Source of the DNA: an uncultured Bacteroidales bacterium
GTDB taxonomy: Bacteria > Bacteroidota > Bacteroidia > Bacteroidales > Paludibacteraceae
Length of the DNA stretch: 17,148 bases
Assembly: GCA_934725535.1 (NCBI GenBank)
Contig: CAKVBV010000053.1
Coordinates: 1 to 17,148 of the forward strand
Direction of reading: 5' to 3'
The notes beneath the pieces are model-generated. The model saw nothing but the letters and a program-made list of their open reading frames with translations. It was not told the origin of the DNA and did no database searches. Both the position numbers and the translations under genes were made by a program. Below are positions 1-5,051 of the stretch, in pieces. Position 1 is the stretch's first letter. Every line of letters starts with the position of its first letter.

Positions 1-56
1 CTCTCCTGTTTTTTTATTCTTTTGTATTGCATCTGCCTTGGACGGTTCTTTGGGGC

Positions 57-110
57 GCCCCCCTGTCAGCCCTTGTTGAGGGTACCCTCAACAAGGGCTG
101 ACAGGGGGGC
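57..110. repeat. 54-bp perfect palindrome with no loop
   Basis: Bases 57-83 are the exact reverse complement of 84-110: two 27-nt arms with no spacer, centred on GGTACC at 81-86. Pairing fails at 56/111. A second short palindrome, GGGGCGCCCC at 52-61, overlaps its left edge. Neither exit from the hairpin has a T-tract: the plus side continues AAAAATATA and the minus side continues CCCAAAG. It is therefore not a classic intrinsic terminator. It lies just before a fragmentary membrane-protein reading frame and may mark an insertion or rearrangement point. No flanking target duplication is visible. Confidence 0.9.
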
Positions 111-139
111 AAAAATATACCCCAAAATTGCGTTTCTAA

Positions 140-535
140 ATGGACACTATACTCTACATAGCCTCGCTTAGTGCACTGTTATTAGGCAATCTTATTGTCT
201 ATCCCGACCGTTTCTCGCAAGGTTGGTGTAGTTCGTTGGCATCTCTGCCATATTGGGCTCTTAGAGATAATGTCTTGTCGTATATGGATACCCAACACAT
301 CCCTATGGAACAGACCATATGCTATTTTCCGTTCGGGCGATGTGCGGACGATGTGGACCTTAACAATGATATGCGGAAATATGCCTCTTCGTGGGAAGAT
401 GCTACCTATGTTATAGCCTCCAATATCAATAATTTAGATGACGGAACTTTAGATAAGATACACACCGGCTGCACGCCAATCTATCGTGTTGAGAAACAGC
501 GCGTCTACATCACACTCTATCGCATCACCCCCTAA
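140..535 (+). CDS. Probable C-terminal remnant of a multi-pass membrane protein (131 aa)
   Basis: The frame opens with one hydrophobic helix (residues 2-20, ILYIASLSALLLGNLIVY) followed by a soluble tail that ends in a strand-like YRVEKQRVYITLYRI. From general knowledge, this pattern of a last membrane helix plus a periplasmic tail resembles the end of Bacteroidales ArnT/PMT-like membrane glycosyltransferases. That assignment is from memory and weak. An in-frame TAA (137-139) directly precedes the ATG, so the frame cannot extend upstream. Bases 3-56 in another frame also read like a membrane helix (LLFFYSFVLHLPWTVLWG) before running into the palindrome. I infer a gene broken by a deletion or insertion at the palindrome; a small intact membrane protein is the alternative. 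Its 3' end overlaps the end of convergent folE by 11 bases. Confidence 0.45.
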   Translation: MDTILYIASLSALLLGNLIVYPDRFSQGWCSSLASLPYWALRDNVLSYMDTQHIPMEQTICYFPFGRCADDVDLNNDMRKYASSWEDATYVIASNINNLDDGTLDKIHTGCTPIYRVEKQRVYITLYRITP

Positions 536-1106
536 TCAGATTCATAAACTCCTCCCTCGTCTCTTGCCTGTTGAACGCCCCTGTAAAGTCGCTGGTCGTG
601 GTGATGGCATGCTGTTTCTGCACGCCACGCATCTGCATACACAGGTGTTCCGCCTCAATCACCACCATCACCCCGAGCGGGTTCAGCGTGTTCTGAATAC
701 AGTCTTTAATCTGTGTCGTCATACGTTCCTGCACCTGCAACCGGTGCGCATACACGTCCACCACGCGCGCAATCTTGCTCAGTCCCGTAATCTTCCCGTT
801 GGGGATATACGCCACATGCGCCTTCCCGAAGAACGGCAACACATGGTGTTCGCACAGCGAATAGAACGAGATGTCCTTCACCACCACCATCTGGCGGTAG
901 TCTTCCTCAAACAACGCCGAGCGCAGTATCGCCTCGGGGTCTTGTTGGTAGCCCTGTGTCAGGAACTGCATCGCGTCACCCACACGGGTCGGCGTGCGCA
1001 TAAGTCCCTCACGCTCAGGGTCTTCACCTATCAGTTTCAGTATCTGCTCTATGTGCAGAGCAATCTCTCGTGTCGTCTCTTCAGACGGAATAAACGGTGC
1101 GGTCAT
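525..1106 (-). CDS. folE: GTP cyclohydrolase I
   Basis: Converts GTP to 7,8-dihydroneopterin triphosphate in the cytoplasm, the first step of tetrahydrofolate and pterin synthesis. The 193-residue protein has the normal length of a type I enzyme. The zinc ligands are visible: Cys85 and His88 in CEHHVLPFFGKAHVAYIP and Cys156 in EHLCMQMRGV. The N-terminal part contains the family pattern GEDPEREGLMRTPTRV (residues 28-42). The start is fixed by a 4-base ATGA overlap: the ATG (1106-1104) shares bases with the TGA stop (1105-1103) of the upstream SPOR-domain gene, which suggests translational coupling. It is the last gene of a three-gene operon with no promoter of its own visible. Its 3' end overlaps a convergent fragmentary frame by 11 bases. 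Confidence 0.96.
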   Translation of the reverse strand: MTAPFIPSEETTREIALHIEQILKLIGEDPEREGLMRTPTRVGDAMQFLTQGYQQDPEAILRSALFEEDYRQMVVVKDISFYSLCEHHVLPFFGKAHVAYIPNGKITGLSKIARVVDVYAHRLQVQERMTTQIKDCIQNTLNPLGVMVVIEAEHLCMQMRGVQKQHAITTTSDFTGAFNRQETREEFMNLIRG

Positions 1107-1615
1107 TGTACCAATATGATTTTATCAGGAACCACATAAGTCCCCCCTTGCAAATCGGGAAAATACTGCAGGAACACTTCTTTATAGGCGTTTGCTTCCT
1201 CGCGCGAGCGGAAATTACCGATACGCACTTTCCAGAACGGAGGCTCCGACAGCGCATACACGGGCACATCTATCTCTCCCTCCAATCGCTGCTGCAGGAG
1301 CAACGCCTCGTTCTTGGCGGTCTGCTGGGCATTCGATGCATACACCTGCAGCCGGAAGCCGTCCGCCTCCTGTTGCCCGCGCTGTATGCCCAATCGCTTG
1401 TCGCGCATCAGTCGGGTGATGGCAGAGTCCTGATGCACCACCGCATGCTCCATCACCTCGGTCAGTAGCACCACAGGCACCTCCTCCTGTACACGCACTT
1501 CCGCTGTATCCTCTGCCGCAGGTGCCACCGGTTCGGGCAATATGTCCTGCCCCACGGCAATGCCAATCATAACCACCACGCCCAATATAGTCAAAAACGT
1601 CTTTCTCATTATCAA
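1103..1615 (-). CDS. Exported SPOR-domain protein (putative peptidoglycan binder)
   Basis: A 170-residue protein. Residues 1-22 form a signal peptide (MRKTF then LTILGVVVMIGIAVG), and residues 25-80 are an acidic, proline-containing linker. The C-terminal ~85 residues match the SPOR fold: GFRLQVYASNAQQTAKNEAL, then WKVRIGNFRSREEANAYKE, with the typical glycine-phenylalanine-arginine strand. SPOR domains bind glycan strands stripped of stem peptides, often at division sites; that this one does so is inference. The start could be Met1 (1615) or Met3 (1609). It lies 8 bases downstream of the nucleoside kinase stop, and its TGA overlaps the folE ATG, so the three genes are probably co-transcribed. 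No cofactor or enzyme motif is seen. Confidence 0.85.
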   Translation of the reverse strand: MIMRKTFLTILGVVVMIGIAVGQDILPEPVAPAAEDTAEVRVQEEVPVVLLTEVMEHAVVHQDSAITRLMRDKRLGIQRGQQEADGFRLQVYASNAQQTAKNEALLLQQRLEGEIDVPVYALSEPPFWKVRIGNFRSREEANAYKEVFLQYFPDLQGGTYVVPDKIILVQ

Positions 1616-1623
1616 TCAATGCC

Positions 1624-3306
1624 TTAATACCTAAACGAACTACCGCCCACGAACTCACGCAGGAACGATGTCGGCGGTATCTCCTTCTCGGGTATCGACT
1701 CAAAATAACTCAGTTCTTTCAGCAACCGGTGCGCTGTCGTGTACTCATCGCAGTACTTTGGCACCTCGTCCAGTATCGGCTCGGCATGGCGTTTCAGCAC
1801 TGCCAACTCGAACAGCAGTGCCGAGTTGAACATCACATCTGCCTCCTCCTGATACGGATAAATCCACTTCACCTCGCCCCTTTGCACGCTGTCCAAACGC
1901 GAAATCGTCTCTCTCGCGCTGTACCCGCGATACCTGTAGTCGCGCACGATTCGGCGCAGCAACCGCACATCGGTCGTCGGTATCCAGTTGTGGTTGTCGA
2001 GGTTCACAGTCGTCAGCGAACTCACGTATATCTTAAAGGTCGCCTCACGCGGGATATTCGGTATCAGCACGGGGTTCAGTGCGTGCAATCCCTCCAGAAT
2101 CACTATCGTATCGTCCTCCAAACACAGCGTATCGCCCCTGTATTCGCGCTTGCCCGTCTCAAAATTGAAGAACGGCAGGCGTATGGTCTTCCCCTCAAGC
2201 AACTCGCTCAGATGCTGCTGAAACAGCGGAATATCTATCGCATGCACGTCCTCGAAATCCCACTCGCCATTCGCATCGCGCGGCGTGTCCTCACGGTTCA
2301 CAAAGTAGTTGTCCATCGAGATTACCACAGGACGTATCCCATTGACCATCAACTGGATAGTCAGTCGCTTCGAGAATGTTGTCTTGCCCGACGAACTCGG
2401 TCCCGAAATCAACACGAACTTCGGTCTTCCCTCTTCGCGGTTGGCTATCATGTCCGCTATCTGACCCACTTTCTTCTCGTGCAACGCCTCCGACAGTTTT
2501 ATCATCTCAAAACTCTTTTGGTTCTTGCACGCCTTGTTAAACTCCCCTACATTGCTGATATGCAGCAACTTGTTCCACCCCACATACTCCTTGAATATCC
2601 CGAACATCTTGTCCTGTTCGCACTTGTCCTCCAATCGTGTCGGGTCATGCCGGCACGGGATGCGCAGCAGAAAATCCTGATGATACGGCTCGATGTCAAA
2701 GATATTGATATACCCCGTGGACGGCATCAGCGCGCCCGTGTAGTAATCGATGTAGTCGTCCATGCGGTAGTACCGGCAGTACGGGTTGCCGAGGGTCTCG
2801 AACAGCGTGGTCTCCCCCTCGTGGCGCTCGCCGAACAGTTTTATCACCTCTTTCGTCTGCCTCTCCTCCGTCACTATGGGGTGGTCTTCGGCAATCAGCG
2901 TCTGCATACGCGCCTTCAGTTGGGCGATAGTCTCCGGTGTGATGTCTTTCTGCTCACCTTTTGCCCCGCGGATAGTGCAGTAGTAGCCTTTGCTGATGGG
3001 GTGTTCCACACGCAGGTCGCAGTCGGGCCACAGGTCTCGGATGGCTCTCGCCAGCACCATACACAGCGTCCTGACGTAGCAACGCATACCCGCCGCGCAA
3101 CTCGCGTCAAGAAACTCGATGTCTTTCGGCTTGTAAACCAAGAAGTTGAGGTTCTGTACTTTGTAATTCACCCGCGCTGCAATCACGGGATAGGGCAGAT
3201 GCAAACCTATCTGCTCATAGATGTCCAACAGCGACGTGCCGCACGGAAACTGGTAGTACTGCTTAAGGTTTTTGCAGTAGATGGTGACTAAATTCTGCAT
3301 ACTCAT
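1624..3306 (-). CDS. Nucleoside (uridine-type) kinase with N-terminal TGS/ThrRS-like domains
   Basis: A 560-residue cytoplasmic protein in three parts. An N-terminal TGS-like ubiquitin fold covers about residues 1-60. A region like the threonyl-tRNA synthetase second additional domain follows at about 75-180 (HPISKGYYCTI). A phosphoribulokinase/uridine-kinase P-loop domain occupies about 295-520. Walker A is GPSSSGKTT near residues 302-310, and the substrate strand is VISMDNYFVNREDTP. The fusion is common in Bacteroidetes and is usually annotated uridine kinase or nucleoside kinase; its true substrate is not evident here. The open frame reaches back to 3405, but a consensus promoter at 3363-3394 places the transcript start near 3357. 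I therefore chose ATG 3306 (MSMQNL); ATG 3300 and ATG 3336 are alternatives. It is the first gene of the kinase-SPOR-folE operon. Confidence 0.88.
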   Translation of the reverse strand: MSMQNLVTIYCKNLKQYYQFPCGTSLLDIYEQIGLHLPYPVIAARVNYKVQNLNFLVYKPKDIEFLDASCAAGMRCYVRTLCMVLARAIRDLWPDCDLRVEHPISKGYYCTIRGAKGEQKDITPETIAQLKARMQTLIAEDHPIVTEERQTKEVIKLFGERHEGETTLFETLGNPYCRYYRMDDYIDYYTGALMPSTGYINIFDIEPYHQDFLLRIPCRHDPTRLEDKCEQDKMFGIFKEYVGWNKLLHISNVGEFNKACKNQKSFEMIKLSEALHEKKVGQIADMIANREEGRPKFVLISGPSSSGKTTFSKRLTIQLMVNGIRPVVISMDNYFVNREDTPRDANGEWDFEDVHAIDIPLFQQHLSELLEGKTIRLPFFNFETGKREYRGDTLCLEDDTIVILEGLHALNPVLIPNIPREATFKIYVSSLTTVNLDNHNWIPTTDVRLLRRIVRDYRYRGYSARETISRLDSVQRGEVKWIYPYQEEADVMFNSALLFELAVLKRHAEPILDEVPKYCDEYTTAHRLLKELSYFESIPEKEIPPTSFLREFVGGSSFRY

Positions 3307-3362
3307 TGCCGTCTCCCGCTTTTTTATTGCCGACATTGCTTCCTGAGCCGGAAAACAGCGCG

Positions 3363-3394
3363 CAAAGATACGCATTTTCTTTGGAATACGCAAG
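3363..3394 (-). promoter_or_regulatory. Bacteroidetes-type promoter for the kinase-SPOR-folE operon
   Basis: On the minus strand CTTG (3394-3391) is followed by exactly 20 bases and then TATCTTTG (3370-3363). This matches the Bacteroidetes -33 TTTG / -7 TAnnTTTG consensus with one mismatch in the -33 box. The predicted start of transcription is near 3357, about 50 bases ahead of the chosen ATG. Confidence 0.7.
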
Positions 3395-3440
3395 CCCCTT
3401 TGCACAAAACACCCGTAAATTCATTGTTTTGCGGACATAC

Positions 3441-3466
3441 TGGGGGACGACGCGGCTCGCGTCGTC
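3441..3466. repeat. Dispersed 26-bp REP-like hairpin element, copy 1
   Basis: Contains a perfect 9-bp stem (GACGACGCG, loop GCT, CGCGTCGTC at 3446-3466) preceded by a run of G (TGGGG). An identical 26-bp copy lies at 4973-4998 in the same orientation, in another intergenic gap. A G-rich foot in front of a small GC-rich hairpin resembles the layout of repetitive extragenic palindromes, which in other bacteria are mobilised by RAYT transposases. No such transposase is in this window. This copy lies between two divergent promoters. There is no T-tract, so it is not an obvious terminator. Confidence 0.8.
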
Positions 3467-3507
3467 ATAAAATCACCCCGTGTCGTCATTCGGTAATTTC
3501 TCTTTTT

Positions 3508-3539
3508 CTTGCCCGTTCGGAAATTAAGTTGTACCTTTG
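3508..3539 (+). promoter_or_regulatory. Bacteroidetes-type promoter for the AraC-type regulator
   Basis: CTTG (3508-3511), 20 bases, then TACCTTTG (3532-3539): the same architecture and spacing as the other three promoters of the window. Transcription would begin near 3546, giving a leader of about 34 bases to ATG 3580. Confidence 0.7.
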
Positions 3540-3579
3540 CCGCAACCTTAAGGCTACCCGTTGGGCAACCCGAAGCAGC

Positions 3580-4731
3580 ATGACCCAAGTCGAACTATTC
3601 ACACACATCATCGATTTTGAGCGCGGAGCATTGATAATGTTCTGCGTCTGTTGGGCGTATTATTTCCTTACCAGCACGGGAAAACAGCCACAACGTCGAA
3701 ACACCCAAATGCGTGATTTGGTGGCAGGACTCATGCTCTGGAAAGCGGCGGCTTATCTGTTTCGCATCATCTCATGGCTCCCGCAAACGGCTTTCAGCGA
3801 GCGTTTCGCCCTGCTCTCTTTCCAGTTGGACATGGTCACTGTCGCATGGGTGGTCATTGTCTTGACCGGTTTCTCGCGACGCCGGCACCTCAAGTGGTGG
3901 CTGCTCGCCGTGCATCTCGTGCCTGTCATTCTGTTGGTTGCCCTTAATCTCTGCTTCTCCGCACGGTGGGTCTGGAGGCTCTCCTACATCTACATCTGTG
4001 CCTATGCCGTCGTCTTTCTCATACTCTGCGGACGCTCCGTTTTGCGCTACAACGCCTACATCCACGACGAGTACATCATCTTCTCGCGCTACCAACTCAC
4101 GCGCTCCACGTGGCTTATGATTCTCATGGTCTTGCAGTTCGCTATATGGTCGGCGATGTTCTGGCTGCCATATCAGGTATGCGATGTCATTTATTATTTC
4201 ACAAGTTTTATCTTGTGGACGATTGCCAACCTCAATATCGACTATATCCTCAGGGAACGCGAGGAAAGCCGTGTGGATGTCAGTCTCTTTCCTCTTTCGT
4301 TGGACGAACTGGAAGAACGGAAAGAACAGGAAATCGCACAGTCTCTTTCCGACGAACCGATACAGGAATCCGCTGATAATAAGACCGATGACATCTTCTC
4401 CTACCGCTTGCGTACCCTCTGCGAGGACACCAAACTCTATGCCAGAGAGGGGGTCACGCGCGACGATTTGGCACGCGCTATGCACATCAACCACACCTAT
4501 TTCACGCAAATGCTCCGCCAAACAACGGGTAAGACCTTCTACGAGTACATCAACAGCCTGCGTATGCGCGATGCTTTGGTCTTGTTATCCGACCCTGACT
4601 TCCCCTTGGATTCCATACCGTTTGAGGTCGGCTATCGGCACAAATCCACCTATTATCGTGTCTTCCAAGACAAATTCGGCTGCAAACCCCAAGAGTGGCG
4701 CAAAAAAAATCTCCCTCCCCGCAACACGTAA
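3580..4731 (+). CDS. Membrane-anchored AraC-family transcriptional regulator
   Basis: A 383-residue protein. Residues ~10-225 form six or seven hydrophobic helices, for example ALIMFCVCWAYYFL, MVTVAWVVIVLTGF, WLLAVHLVPVILLVALNL and TWLMILMVLQFAIWSAMFWL. A charged linker follows, then a C-terminal AraC/XylS double helix-turn-helix at about residues 290-375: first helix pair DDLARAMHINHTYFTQMLRQ, second pair IPFEVGYRHKSTYYRVFQDKFG with the family ending KPQEWRK. It probably senses a membrane or extracellular signal and binds DNA at the inner membrane; ligand and targets are unknown. The frame is open back to 3400, but the promoter at 3508-3539 rules out a start before about 3546, so ATG 3580 (MTQVEL) was chosen. 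It is divergent from the nucleoside kinase and convergent with the TPR gene. Confidence 0.88.
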   Translation: MTQVELFTHIIDFERGALIMFCVCWAYYFLTSTGKQPQRRNTQMRDLVAGLMLWKAAAYLFRIISWLPQTAFSERFALLSFQLDMVTVAWVVIVLTGFSRRRHLKWWLLAVHLVPVILLVALNLCFSARWVWRLSYIYICAYAVVFLILCGRSVLRYNAYIHDEYIIFSRYQLTRSTWLMILMVLQFAIWSAMFWLPYQVCDVIYYFTSFILWTIANLNIDYILREREESRVDVSLFPLSLDELEERKEQEIAQSLSDEPIQESADNKTDDIFSYRLRTLCEDTKLYAREGVTRDDLARAMHINHTYFTQMLRQTTGKTFYEYINSLRMRDALVLLSDPDFPLDSIPFEVGYRHKSTYYRVFQDKFGCKPQEWRKKNLPPRNT

Positions 4732-4806
4732 CCCCTGCCTGCCTTTCCATTTTCTCCCCGCACACCCACTGCCTGTCTCCAATTCTCTCCCCGCGTATCT
4801 CATCAT

Positions 4807-4869
4807 CATTGTGCACTACACATTGTGCATTACCCGCACATTAACTATTAACCATTAACTATTACTACA
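4807..4869. repeat. Heptamer-phased tandem repeat, nine 7-bp units
   Basis: Read in steps of seven from 4807 the units are CATTGTG, CACTACA, CATTGTG, CATTACC, CGCACAT, TAACTAT, TAACCAT, TAACTAT, TACTACA. Repeats of the same unit fall exactly in phase. Related CATT-containing heptamers occur twice inside hemW (10087-10121 and 10447-10488). The gap 4732-5051 between convergent genes holds no gene; from 4807 to 5031 it consists of phased repeats, and 4732-4806 shows nothing recognisable beyond a C-rich tract. Confidence 0.7.
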
Positions 4870-4900
4870 CTTGACTCGAGATAATCTCGAGTCAAGTGTA
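4866..4900. repeat. 35-bp near-perfect palindrome with 17-bp arms
   Basis: Bases 4866-4882 are the exact reverse complement of 4884-4900, with a single unpaired base at 4883; CTCGAG occurs in each arm. It sits between convergent genes, where a bidirectional terminator would be expected, but neither side has a T-tract. It joins the heptamer tract on its left to the 11-bp array on its right. Its sequence is unrelated to the palindrome at 57-110, but the geometry is alike: long perfect arms and almost no loop. Confidence 0.9.
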
Positions 4901-5031
4901 TGTGATTAGTATGTGATTAGTATGAGATTAGTATGTGATTAACGAGAGGATAGCGAGAGGATAGCGAGTGGATGGGGGACGACGCGGCTCGCGTCGTCAA
5001 AGGTAAATCAAAGGTAAATCAAAAGTAAAAA
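4900..5031. repeat. 11-bp-phased repeat block, twelve units including a hairpin
   Basis: Starting at 4900 the sequence divides into 11-mers: ATGTGATTAGT twice, ATGAGATTAGT, ATGTGATTAAC, GAGAGGATAGC twice, GAGTGGATGGG. Next come 22 bases (two periods, 4977-4998) that belong to the hairpin element, then AAAGGTAAATC twice and AAAAGTAAAAA. The total is 132 bases, exactly 12 x 11, with phase kept across the hairpin. An 11-bp period is close to one DNA turn, so all units would face the same side of the helix. A related array lies at 10736-10790. Confidence 0.85.
4973..4998. repeat. Dispersed 26-bp REP-like hairpin element, copy 2
   Basis: Identical over 26 bases to 3441-3466, same orientation: a G-run foot, then the stem GACGACGCG, loop GCT, CGCGTCGTC (4978-4998). 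This copy is embedded in the 11-bp block between convergent genes, whereas copy 1 lies between divergent promoters. Position relative to genes is therefore not conserved, which argues for a dispersed element over a gene-specific regulator. Confidence 0.8.
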
Positions 5032-5051
5032 ACGAACTGGTAGGTAATCTC

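Noticed and set aside
1729..3291. Plus-strand frame of 520 codons opposite the nucleoside kinase
   Set aside because: It is an antisense shadow of a well-conserved kinase gene, rich in His, Arg, Gln and Val from complementary codons, with no domain.
4866..4900. Intrinsic terminator
   Set aside because: The stem is perfect but neither strand shows a following T-run, so the call would rest on position alone.
4999..5031. TACCTTTG motifs on the minus strand within the 11-bp units as promoter -7 boxes
   Set aside because: They match TAnnTTTG, but no TTTG lies 20 bases upstream and they would fire away from any gene start, so they are probably a by-product of the repeat.
4900..5031. CRISPR array
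   Set aside because: Units are 11 bp with no spacers, and no cas genes are present.
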